Of a stretch of DNA of 6,840 nucleotides, positions 1-5,543 are shown piece after piece. Below the pieces are notes generated by a model. That model did no database searches. It was not told where the DNA came from and worked only from the letters and a program-made list of their open reading frames with translations. This stretch comes from Pseudomonadota bacterium (lineage in GTDB: Bacteria; Pseudomonadota; Alphaproteobacteria; Sphingomonadales; Sphingomonadaceae). The position numbers were made by a program, and so were the translations under genes. The stretch lies in contig JAEWIL010000244.1 of NCBI GenBank assembly GCA_023387085.1, positions 1 to 6,840 of the forward strand, in the 5' to 3' direction. Every line of letters starts with the position of its first letter. Position 1 is the stretch's first letter.

Positions 1-1
1 C

Positions 2-613
2 ATATTCGACATCCGGACGCACAATGGCGGCGGGCTCGACCAGATGGACGTGATCTTTCCGTGGCTGTTCGCGACGCCGACGCGGCTCGTCACGATGGCG
101 ACGCGCGCGTCGGTCGACGAAGCGGGCGACGGGCCGCTCGATCAGGACCGGTCGCTGAAAATCGTCACGGGCGACCCCGCGATGGTGACCCGCGAACATT
201 GGGCGACTCCGAACGGCGACAAGCGGCTGCAAAAGGCGAAGGTCTATGTCCTGACCTCGGGCGCGAGCGCGTCGGCGGCCGAGCATTTCGCGCTGGCGAT
301 GAAGCATACGCACCGCGGCGTGCTGGTCGGTGCGCCGACGGCGGGGGCCAATCATTTCGGGCGCGGCGAGGAGCTGGGCGGCGGCTATGCGGCGTTCATT
401 CCGGTCGGCCGTACCTATGATCCCGACACCGGCCAGGATTGGGAGGGCGCGGGCGTCCAGCCCGACATCGCGGTTCCGCCCGCCGAAGCGCTGGAACGGG
501 CATTGACCGAGCTCGGGGTCGCGCCCGCCGAGGCGAAGACACTGTCCGACGCCCATATGCCGAAATGGCCGATGGAGCGGCGGAGGCCCAGGGCGGTCAA
601 GCCGGCGAGCTGA
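2..613 (+). CDS. S41 family peptidase, IRBP-like, C-terminal part (5' truncated)
   Basis: The reading frame is open from the first full codon of the window and ends at TGA 611-613, so the N-terminus lies outside; 203 residues are visible. The opening residues IFDIRTHNGGG match the D-R-x-N-x-GG strand of the S41 (C-terminal processing / retinoid-binding-protein-like) fold. The segment TSGASASAAEHFALAMK carries the expected nucleophile, the Ser of SAAEH (about residue 91 of the visible part). It is followed by VGAPTAGANHFGRG and by a GxDWEGAGVQPDIAVP block typical of the IRBP-like S41 branch, where the family places its C-terminal catalytic-domain strands. Such proteins are usually exported serine hydrolases of unknown substrate; the signal peptide cannot be checked here. 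The gene converges on the GNAT gene with only 24 bp between stops. The family call is firm; the substrate is unknown. Confidence 0.88.
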   Translation: MFDIRTHNGGGLDQMDVIFPWLFATPTRLVTMATRASVDEAGDGPLDQDRSLKIVTGDPAMVTREHWATPNGDKRLQKAKVYVLTSGASASAAEHFALAMKHTHRGVLVGAPTAGANHFGRGEELGGGYAAFIPVGRTYDPDTGQDWEGAGVQPDIAVPPAEALERALTELGVAPAEAKTLSDAHMPKWPMERRRPRAVKPAS

Positions 614-637
614 AGCGGCGGGACCGTTCGTGCCGGG

Positions 638-1117
638 TCAGGCGTTGGCCAGCCCCGCAAGCGCGTCGCCGTCGACGCGCATGACGGTCCATTCGTCCAT
701 CATCTTCGCACCGAGACCTTTGTAGAAGCCGATCGCGGGCGCGTTCCAGTCGAGCACCGACCATTCGAGCCGCGCACAGTCGCGTTCGACGCAGAGTTTG
801 GCGAGATGCGCGAGCAGCGCCTTGCCGAGCCCCGATCCGCGCGCCTCGGGGCGGACGAAAAGATCCTCGAGATAGAGGCCGGGGCGCCCTTCGAAGGTCG
901 AGAAATTGTGGAAGAAGAGCGCGAAGCCCTGCGGCGTTCCGTCGATCTCGCCAATCACCACCTCGGCATAGGGGCGCGGCCCGAAGAGTTTCTCGCCGAG
1001 GGTTGCCTCGTCGAAGCGAACTTCGTGGGCGAGCTTCTCATAATCGGCAAGGTCGCGGATGAACTGCGCGATGAGCGGCAGATCGGTGGGTGTGGCGGAG
1101 CGGATTGAAAGCGTCAT
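638..1117 (-). CDS. GNAT family N-acetyltransferase, spermidine/spermine acetyltransferase (SSAT)-like
   Basis: A 159-residue single-domain acetyltransferase using acetyl-CoA. The acetyl-CoA pyrophosphate loop is visible as RGSGLG (R93-G98) after the strand LYLEDLFVRPEA. The motif WNAPAIGFYKGLGA (about 124-137) matches the human SSAT segment that carries the catalytic Tyr, here Y132. From these motifs it belongs to the SSAT/thialysine acetyltransferase branch, so a small amine (polyamine, diamine or thialysine) is a plausible substrate, but this is inferred. The ATG at 1117 was chosen because the domain begins there (MTLSIRSATPTDLP). An in-frame start at 1264 would add 49 low-complexity Arg/Ser residues and run into the upstream gene. 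No strong Shine-Dalgarno is present; GAGCGCAGG lies just upstream. It is the last gene of the ispG block, 31 nt after the membrane-protein gene. Confidence 0.9.
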   Translation of the reverse strand: MTLSIRSATPTDLPLIAQFIRDLADYEKLAHEVRFDEATLGEKLFGPRPYAEVVIGEIDGTPQGFALFFHNFSTFEGRPGLYLEDLFVRPEARGSGLGKALLAHLAKLCVERDCARLEWSVLDWNAPAIGFYKGLGAKMMDEWTVMRVDGDALAGLANA

Positions 1118-1148
1118 GCCTGCGCTCTGTCGGGTCGGAGGCGCGCTG

Positions 1149-1565
1149 TCAAATGCGCTTTCGCGCCCGCAGGATAGCCAATGCCGCGATGACGAGCGCC
1201 GGCTGACCGATAACGCCGGGCGCGTCGGCCCAGAAGGTCGCGGGGCCGCAAATGCCCGCGGCAACCTCGTAAATGTGGAGCGCGCCGTGGAAGGCCAGCC
1301 ACAGTCCGCCTACGACGGCGGCGCGCCAATGTCGGATAGGGCTGGCTGTCGCATAGAGCAGGATAAGGCCGGAACCGAGATAGGCGAGCCCGATGTCGCG
1401 GATGAAATGCGCGTTGGGCGGGCCGGTGGTGACCACGGTCGGCACGAAGACATACCAGTCGAGCGGCTTCGCTAGCATGAAGGCGCCGTTGGCGACCGTC
1501 GTGATCGCAGCGATGAGCAGGAAAAGTTGGGCGAGGCGGTCGAGGAGGTCGAATTTAGCCGTCAT
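1149..1565 (-). CDS. Small integral membrane protein, four predicted helices, function unknown
   Basis: I do not recognise a named family. The 138-residue product shows four hydrophobic stretches, at about 10-31, 56-73, 82-104 and 113-132. A short Arg/Lys-rich C-terminus (RARKRI) suggests a cytoplasmic tail. Conserved-looking features are NAHFIRDIGLAYLGSG before and within helix 2 and the polar/aromatic HGALHIYE in helix 3; two His and a Glu inside or at the edge of membrane segments could bind a ligand or metal, which is speculation. The ATG at 1565 gives a normal N-terminus, though no clear Shine-Dalgarno precedes it. It starts 9 nt after the methyltransferase stop and ends 31 nt before the acetyltransferase start, so it probably shares their transcript. 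Its G+C richness resembles the surrounding genome, unlike its immediate upstream neighbour. Confidence 0.8.
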   Translation of the reverse strand: MTAKFDLLDRLAQLFLLIAAITTVANGAFMLAKPLDWYVFVPTVVTTGPPNAHFIRDIGLAYLGSGLILLYATASPIRHWRAAVVGGLWLAFHGALHIYEVAAGICGPATFWADAPGVIGQPALVIAALAILRARKRI

Positions 1566-1574
1566 TGGCGGTTG

Positions 1575-2225
1575 TCAGGCAATCTCGACCGGCTGCACCG
1601 GGATGCGCTTGTTTCGCTTCAAATATCGACTTTGATACTCACGGCGCTGCTTTGTCACCTCGTACAATACGATCCCGGAAGAGGTGCCGAGATTCAAGCT
1701 CTCTATCATTCCGAACATGGGAATGCTGATGCACATCGCACTGCGCTCGACCGCAAGATCACTGATACCGCGAGCTTCATTTCCAAACCACACCGCGAGC
1801 TTGGCATGTTCGGTATAATCGACCTCGTGCAAAAGTTCGTTCCGCTTGCCCTTTACGTGAGGTGAGGTCACGATCGACACGAAGTTATTCTTCTCCAGGT
1901 GAGCAAGGCAGTCTTCCGTACTGTCGAACCGCTTGACGAAGCTCCACTTGATTGCGGACACCGACGTTTTGGAGATGGGTTTGGCGTCGCGCATTTCCTG
2001 CCAGTCATCGGGCAGCGATTTGCGGGAGTCGACCACATAAACCTTCTCGACACCCAAGGCATTCACGTTGCGAACAACGGTGCCGATATTTCTGATTTCA
2101 TCGGGATTCTCGATAACAGCAATCAGGTTCTTGCAACGATAGGCCTTGATCGCGTCAGCACGTTGGCGCGCAGAACTCTTGGGCTTCGGGATGTCGGTCG
2201 ATTCGGATTCTGTCATGGCGGTCAC
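1575..2225 (-). CDS. SpoU/TrmH-family 2'-O-ribose RNA methyltransferase (SPOUT)
   Basis: A 216-residue SPOUT methyltransferase that would transfer methyl from S-adenosylmethionine to a ribose 2'-OH in tRNA or rRNA. All three SpoU motifs are visible. Motif 1 is NPDEIRNIGTVVRN, with N46 and R52 spaced as the catalytic Asn/Arg pair of TrmH. Motif 2 is LAVWFGNEARGIS with E150. Motif 3 is IPMFGMIESLNLGTSSGIVLYE with S176 and N178, forming the knotted cofactor site. The LGTSS stretch replaces the more usual VSxA. The basic tail (RYLKRNKR) may contact RNA. The GTG start at 2225 overlaps the ispG stop in a GTGA sequence and has AAGG 4 nt upstream; an ATG at 2216 is an alternative start. Base composition is distinct: two sampled 60-nt rows (1681-1740, 1801-1860) are about 48-50% G+C against about 63% in a sampled ispG row. 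This suggests acquisition by transfer. The target nucleotide cannot be told from sequence. Confidence 0.92.
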   Translation of the reverse strand: MTAMTESESTDIPKPKSSARQRADAIKAYRCKNLIAVIENPDEIRNIGTVVRNVNALGVEKVYVVDSRKSLPDDWQEMRDAKPISKTSVSAIKWSFVKRFDSTEDCLAHLEKNNFVSIVTSPHVKGKRNELLHEVDYTEHAKLAVWFGNEARGISDLAVERSAMCISIPMFGMIESLNLGTSSGIVLYEVTKQRREYQSRYLKRNKRIPVQPVEIA

Positions 2226-3373
2226 GCCGCCTTGCCGTGCAGCGTGTCCATGCTCACCGCGCTGCCCGCGTCGATCTCGGCCGCCTTCGCTTCGACCAAC
2301 TTCACGATATGCGCGATCATGTCGGCGTCGGCGACATGATGATCGGTGACGCCCGAGAGATAGACCATATGCTTGCCATTGCCGCCGCCGGTGATGCCGA
2401 TGTCGGTTTCGCGCGCTTCGCCGGGGCCGTTGACGACGCAGCCCAATACCGAGAGCGACATCGGCGTCTTGATATGCTGCAGCGCATCCTCAAGCGCCTG
2501 GACGGTGCGGATCACGTCGAAGCCCTGCCGCGCGCAGCTGGGGCAGGAGACGACGCGGACGCCGCGGGTACGAAGCCCGAGCGCTTTCAGTATCTCGTAG
2601 CCGACGCGGACTTCTTCCTCGGGCTCGGCCGACAGGCTGACGCGGATCGTGTCGCCGACGCCGCCCCACAGGAGGTTGCCGATGCCGAGCGCGCTCTTCA
2701 CCGTGCCGCCGATCAGGCCGCCCGCTTCGGTGATTCCGAGGTGCAGCGGGCAGTCGACCGCGTCGGCGAGTTGCATATAGGCGGCGACGGCGAGGAAGAC
2801 GTCGCTGGCCTTCACCGCGACCTTATATTCGTGGAAATCATGGTCCTGCAGCAGCTTGATATGGTCGAGCGCGCTTTCGACGAGCGCCTCGGGACAGGGT
2901 TCGCCATATTTTTCGAGCAGGTCCTTTTCGAGGCTGCCGGCGTTGACCCCGATCCGGATCGCGCAGCCGTTCGCCTTGGCGGCACGGACGACTTCGCCGA
3001 CGCGTTCGCTGCTGCCGATGTTGCCGGGGTTGATGCGCAGGCAGGCGGCGCCGGCGTCGGCGGCCTCTAGCGCGCGTTTGTAGTGGAAATGGATGTCGGC
3101 GATGATCGGGATATTCGCGGCGCGCACGATCTTGCCCAGGGCGGCCGTCGAATCCGTGTCCGGGCACGAGACGCGGATCAGGTCGGCGCCGGCATCCTCG
3201 CAGCGGCGGATCTGGTCGATTGTCGCCACCGGATCGCTGGTCAAGGTGTTCGTCATCGTCTGGACGCTGATCGGCGCGCCACCGCCGACGGGGACGTTGC
3301 CGACCATGATCTGGCGGCAATCGCGCCGCGCGATGTCGCGCCAGGGACGCAGACCGGGATTGTGATCGCTCAT
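2222..3373 (-). CDS. ispG: 4-hydroxy-3-methylbut-2-en-1-yl diphosphate synthase (IspG/GcpE)
   Basis: Penultimate enzyme of the MEP isoprenoid pathway: it reductively converts 2-C-methyl-D-erythritol 2,4-cyclodiphosphate to HMBPP with a [4Fe-4S] cluster fed by flavodoxin or ferredoxin, in the cytoplasm. The 383-residue length fits the compact bacterial form without the plant-type insert. The N-terminal TIM-barrel half has SVQTMTNTLTSD (36-47), IADIHFHYKRAL and LRINPGNIG. The C-terminal half carries the cluster ligands C277 and C280 in SCPSCARQGFDV, C312 in GCVVNGPGEA, and E319. The ATG at 3373 precedes the expected WRDIARRDCRQIMVGNVPVGG start region; no good Shine-Dalgarno is present, and the bases before the ATG belong to a predicted stem. 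It heads a minus-strand block and its TGA overlaps the GTG of the methyltransferase gene, suggesting translational coupling. It is divergent from the TorF-type genes. Confidence 0.98.
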   Translation of the reverse strand: MSDHNPGLRPWRDIARRDCRQIMVGNVPVGGGAPISVQTMTNTLTSDPVATIDQIRRCEDAGADLIRVSCPDTDSTAALGKIVRAANIPIIADIHFHYKRALEAADAGAACLRINPGNIGSSERVGEVVRAAKANGCAIRIGVNAGSLEKDLLEKYGEPCPEALVESALDHIKLLQDHDFHEYKVAVKASDVFLAVAAYMQLADAVDCPLHLGITEAGGLIGGTVKSALGIGNLLWGGVGDTIRVSLSAEPEEEVRVGYEILKALGLRTRGVRVVSCPSCARQGFDVIRTVQALEDALQHIKTPMSLSVLGCVVNGPGEARETDIGITGGGNGKHMVYLSGVTDHHVADADMIAHIVKLVEAKAAEIDAGSAVSMDTLHGKAA

Positions 3374-3456
3374 GCAAAAGGCCCGAAACGAGGGAGAGAA
3401 GAACGCTCTCTAGCTGTCCATCCGCGGCTTGGCAAAGCCTCGTAAGCCTTCGGGCC
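3374..3456 (-). promoter_or_regulatory. Candidate structured 5' leader of ispG (inverted repeats over the start region)
   Basis: Read on the minus strand, GGCCCGAA (3456-3449) is perfectly complementary to TTCGGGCC (3387-3380), which ends 6 nt before the ispG ATG. Continuing inward, ACGAGG (3443-3438) pairs with CCTCGT (3393-3388). The 3' arms abut exactly, while the 5' arm has a 5-nt bulge GGCTT. An inner hairpin GAGAG/CTCTC (3410-3406 with 3398-3394) stacks next to it. A 27-nt internal segment contains AAGCC, complementary to the bulge GGCTT and to a second GGCTT, so alternative pairings (hairpin or pseudoknot) are possible. Folding would bury the region where ribosomes bind. It could be a cis-regulatory leader, a small RNA or an attenuator-like stem (TTTT follows the 3' arm). 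I cannot match it to a named RNA family. Confidence 0.5.
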
Positions 3457-3502
3457 GTTGTTGCGCGAAAGACACAGTTTGTTACGCAATCGTCGCAAAG
3501 AC

Positions 3503-3529
3503 GCAATTTTCGTTTGTGCGATGCAGCAA
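3503..3529 (+). promoter_or_regulatory. Conserved upstream box, copy 1 (TorF-type gene 1)
   Basis: This 27-nt box contains TTTTCGTTTGTGCG followed after two bases by GCAGCAA. It matches the box at 4538-4564 at 24 of 27 positions with no gap. Its centre is TGC-N3-GCA, an imperfect dyad flanked by TTTG and CAA, as expected for a dimeric regulator. It ends 104 nt before the ATG at 3634. TGC/GCA dyads are known targets of PhaR-type polyhydroxyalkanoate regulators in alphaproteobacteria; linking this site to PhaR is only inference. The box also lies 47 nt upstream of the structured ispG leader, so it could influence the divergent operon. Confidence 0.5.
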
Positions 3530-3558
3530 GATCGGCAAGATTCCGAGCGTTCGTTGAA

Positions 3559-3605
3559 CCGGACCCGATCAGAGGTCTGGACGCTCGGGGCAGGCGGGAC
3601 GATCC
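3559..3605 (+). promoter_or_regulatory. 5' leader of TorF-type gene 1 with hairpin and segments shared with gene 2
   Basis: A 7-bp stem CCGGACC (3559-3565) / GGTCTGG (3574-3580), with one G-T wobble, encloses the loop CGATCAGA. The segment GGACCCGATCAG (3561-3572) recurs as GGACCCGACCAG at 4588-4599. GGCAGGCGGGACGATCC (3589-3605) recurs with one inserted A and no substitutions at 4625-4642. The order and distance to the start codon are kept, so these are likely transcribed leader elements or remnants of duplication. The ribosome site AAGGGGGG lies downstream at 3619-3625. Confidence 0.4.
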
Positions 3606-3633
3606 GTTTGAGTCAACAAGGGGGGATCAACCC

Positions 3634-4386
3634 ATGAAATTTCTTATCAAGCCGTGCTTCGGCATGTTGCTCGCCGCATCGGCGCTGTCGACCCCGGCTT
3701 TCGCGCAGGAAGACGAGGACAAGGCCGGGCCGTTCACGCTTTCGGGCGGCGTCGACGTCGTTTCGGACTATCGCTTCCGCGGCATCTCGCTGTCTAACGA
3801 GAAGGTCGAGGTGCAACCGAGCCTGACGCTCACGCACGACAGCGGCTTTTACGTCAGCGCCTGGGGCTCGGGCCTTCCCGACAGCCCGCTTTACGGCAAG
3901 TTCGAACTCGACCTGATCGCGGGCTTCTCGACCGAAGTCGCGCCCGGAACCACGGTCGACCTCAACACCACCTATTACACCTATCCCGGCCATCACAATG
4001 GCGCCGGGCCGGCGAACTATGTCGAGTTCATCGGTTCGGTCTCGCACGATATCGGTCCGGTCTCGGCGACGGCGCTCGCCGCTTATGCGCCCAGCCAGAA
4101 ATCGCTGGGCAGCGACGACAATATCTATCTGAACCTCGGCCTCGGCTTTGCCGTGCCGAATTCGCCGGTCACGCTCAACGCCGGTCTTGGCTATACCGAC
4201 GGTTCGCTGGGCGCAGCGGCGGCCGACGGCAATTATCTCGACTGGTCGGTGGGCGCTTCGGTCGCGGCGGGCCCGCTCACGCTGTCGGTCGCCTATATCG
4301 ATACCGACATCAAGAAGACGGGCGTCAAGGCCGTCGACACGCTTTACGATCCGACCGTGGTCTTTACGCTGGGCGTTGCCTTCTAG
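3634..4386 (+). CDS. TorF-family putative porin (TIGR02001-like outer-membrane protein), paralogue 1
   Basis: A 250-residue exported beta-barrel-type protein. A signal peptide is visible: MKFLIKP, a hydrophobic core, then AFA cut before Q25. The mature part starts with an acidic stretch and then the family signature VVSDYRFRGIS (S44-G50 core). Alternating hydrophobic strands follow, rich in Gly, Tyr and Thr. The protein ends VVFTLGVAF, a terminal aromatic typical of substrates of the Bam outer-membrane assembly machine. Compared with paralogue 2 it lacks the usual PAIQGG and YAGTWAS motifs, having VEVQPS and YVSAWGS instead. The ATG at 3634 is chosen because AAGGGGGG lies 8 nt upstream and the signal peptide starts there; an in-frame start at 3514 would add 40 non-signal residues. 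The family is called a putative porin; the substrate is unknown. A terminator follows the stop. Confidence 0.88.
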   Translation: MKFLIKPCFGMLLAASALSTPAFAQEDEDKAGPFTLSGGVDVVSDYRFRGISLSNEKVEVQPSLTLTHDSGFYVSAWGSGLPDSPLYGKFELDLIAGFSTEVAPGTTVDLNTTYYTYPGHHNGAGPANYVEFIGSVSHDIGPVSATALAAYAPSQKSLGSDDNIYLNLGLGFAVPNSPVTLNAGLGYTDGSLGAAAADGNYLDWSVGASVAAGPLTLSVAYIDTDIKKTGVKAVDTLYDPTVVFTLGVAF

Positions 4387-4416
4387 GCACCCGGCTGGTC
4401 AGCGACGACGCGCTCG

Positions 4417-4452
4417 AAGGGGGCGGCTTTCGGGGGAAGGCCGCCCCCTTTT
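4417..4452 (+). terminator. Rho-independent terminator after TorF-type gene 1
   Basis: A 14-bp stem (4417-4430 with 4437-4450, starting AAGGGGGCGGC, one G-T wobble) encloses the loop CGGGGG. It runs directly into TTTT at 4449-4452, 31 nt after the stop codon. It should end the first TorF-type transcript, so paralogue 2 probably depends on its own promoter. Confidence 0.85.
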
Positions 4453-4537
4453 GCGTGCGGCCAAGCGGCAATCGGTGCCGGAGGCTGCTCACTGTTGCAC
4501 AAAAGCCGCACGGATTTGCCGATTCTTGCGAGCACAT

Positions 4538-4564
4538 GCATTTTTCGTTTGTGCGGCGCAGCAA
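4538..4564 (+). promoter_or_regulatory. Conserved upstream box, copy 2 (TorF-type gene 2)
   Basis: Second copy of the box described at 3503-3529, differing at three positions only (A/T at the fourth base, AT/GC just after GTGCG). The centre is again TGC-N3-GCA, here TGCGGCGCA. It ends 101 nt before the ATG at 4666, nearly the same distance as copy 1, while the bases outside the box are much less alike. That pattern favours a functional binding site or promoter element. Confidence 0.5.
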
Positions 4565-4579
4565 ACTGGTCAACAAACC

Positions 4580-4642
4580 GTCGCGCGGGACCCGACCAGT
4601 CCGAAAAGAGGCTGGCTGTCGCGCGGCAGGCAGGGACGATCC
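4580..4642 (+). promoter_or_regulatory. 5' leader of TorF-type gene 2, foldable, shared segments
   Basis: CGCGCG at 4582-4587 can pair with CGCGCG at 4620-4625, extended by one wobble and one G-C pair. Inside it GGAC (4588-4591) pairs with GTCC (4599-4602) around the loop CCGACCA. The inner hairpin is at the place of the hairpin in leader 1 and uses the shared GGACCCGAYCAG segment. GGCAGGCAGGGACGATCC at 4625-4642 is the second shared block. The intergenic stretch 4387-4665 holds no gene that I can support. Confidence 0.35.
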
Positions 4643-4665
4643 AGTAACTTTCAAGGGATCTGTCC

Positions 4666-5430
4666 ATGAAAAAACTTTCCTATGCATGCCTCGGCATGCT
4701 CTTCGCCGTTTCCATGCTCCCCGCTGCAGCGCATGCGCAGGAGGAGCCGGCATCCGAACCGATCACCATCACCGGCAGCGTCACACTGGTATCGGACTAT
4801 CGCTTCCGCGGTTTCACCCAGAGCGGCGAGGACCCGGCGATCCAGGGCGGCATCACCGTCACGCACGAAAGCGGGTTTTACGCCGGTACCTGGGCGTCGA
4901 GCGTGAGCTTTGCCGGCAATACCGAGGTCGACCTTTTTGCGGGTTACAGCAAGGATGTCGGCGGCGTGACCGTCGACGGCGGGCTGCTCTATTATCTCTA
5001 TCCGCAGCATGGCGGGTCGGGCGCCGATTTCTTCGAGCCCTATCTGAACCTTTCGACCGACGTTGGTCCGGTGAACGCGAAGGTCGGCGTCAACTATGCG
5101 TGGAAGCAGTCGGCGCTCGCCAACGTCCAGGATGCGAGCCGTCCGCTCGGCGCGAAATCCTCGTCCTTCTATGTCCATGGCGAACTCGCCGCCCAGATTC
5201 CCGACACGCCGTTCGCGCTGAACGCCCATGCCGGCCATTCGTGGAGCGATGCATTTCCCGGCGGGTTCGACGGCAAGGTCTTCGACTGGTCGGTCGGCGC
5301 GACCGCTTCGTACAAGATGCTGACCTTCGGCGTCAGCTATGTGAATACCGACGAACCGAAGGCTCTTGGTTACAAGAGTGCGATCGGTGCCGACGGTGCG
5401 GTGGTGTTTTCGCTCGGCGCGTCTTTCTGA
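4666..5430 (+). CDS. TorF-family putative porin (TIGR02001-like outer-membrane protein), paralogue 2
   Basis: A 254-residue exported beta-barrel-type protein. The signal peptide is MKKLSYACLGMLFAVSMLPA followed by AAHA, cut before Q25. The mature part shows the full family signature: VSDYRFRGFTQSGEDPAIQGG, then ESGFYAGTWASSV, then TEVDLFAGYSKDV and YYLYPQ. It ends VVFSLGASF with a terminal Phe, as expected for Bam-dependent outer-membrane insertion. In a 50-residue ungapped alignment starting at the segment before SDYRFRG, 24 residues match paralogue 1. The ATG at 4666 has AAGGGA 7 nt upstream and starts the signal peptide. It is preceded by its own conserved box and leader and followed by a hairpin, so it is probably an independent transcription unit. 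Family members are often called putative porins; transport substrate and regulation are not established from sequence. Confidence 0.92.
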   Translation: MKKLSYACLGMLFAVSMLPAAAHAQEEPASEPITITGSVTLVSDYRFRGFTQSGEDPAIQGGITVTHESGFYAGTWASSVSFAGNTEVDLFAGYSKDVGGVTVDGGLLYYLYPQHGGSGADFFEPYLNLSTDVGPVNAKVGVNYAWKQSALANVQDASRPLGAKSSSFYVHGELAAQIPDTPFALNAHAGHSWSDAFPGGFDGKVFDWSVGATASYKMLTFGVSYVNTDEPKALGYKSAIGADGAVVFSLGASF

Positions 5431-5439
5431 CGCCGGGCC

Positions 5440-5469
5440 GGGGGCGGTTTTCGGGGGGAGGCCGCCCCC
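5440..5469 (+). terminator. Terminator-like hairpin after TorF-type gene 2 (no U tract)
   Basis: A 12-bp stem (5440-5451 with 5458-5469, eight G/C pairs then three G-T wobbles and one T-A) encloses the loop CGGGGG, the same loop as the terminator of paralogue 1. It is followed by TCCATCG, so the T tract is missing. It starts 9 nt after the stop. It is either a weak or decayed terminator or an RNA 3'-end protecting stem. Confidence 0.55.
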
Positions 5470-5478
5470 TCCATCGTC

Positions 5479-5502
5479 GCGGCGGACCTGGTGTTTCGCC
5501 GC
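5479..5502. other. Hairpin between convergent genes
   Basis: GCGGCG (5479-5484) and CGCCGC (5497-5502) can form a 6-bp stem around a 12-nt loop, in the 113-bp gap between the TorF-type gene and the convergent dehydrogenase gene. It may help end transcription in either direction, but there is no T tract on either strand and such short G/C repeats are common in this base composition. Confidence 0.25.
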
Positions 5503-5543
5503 CCCCGCCCCGGTGAGCGCAAGGCGATAGCGCGGCGAACATT

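Noticed and set aside
1118..1264. N-terminal extension of the GNAT protein to an upstream start at 1264
   Set aside because: The extra 49 residues are low-complexity and overlap the membrane-protein gene; the GNAT fold starts at the ATG at 1117.
2237..3070. A 277-codon plus-strand open frame opposite ispG
   Set aside because: It is the complement of ispG codons; composition is biased (Asp/Ala/Arg/Gly) with no recognisable domain.
3380..3456. The 77-nt inverted-repeat element as a tRNA gene (length and end stem are tRNA-like)
   Set aside because: No T-loop consensus (GGTTCRA), no D-arm or anticodon-arm geometry on either strand.
3514..3633. Start of TorF-type protein 1 at the upstream in-frame codon 3514
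   Set aside because: It would place 40 charged residues before a clear signal peptide; the ATG at 3634 has a good ribosome site.
3530..3633. Sigma-54 promoter or NtrC site for the TorF-type genes
   Set aside because: No TGGC-N8-TTGC-like element or TGCAC-N-GTGCA site could be found in either leader.
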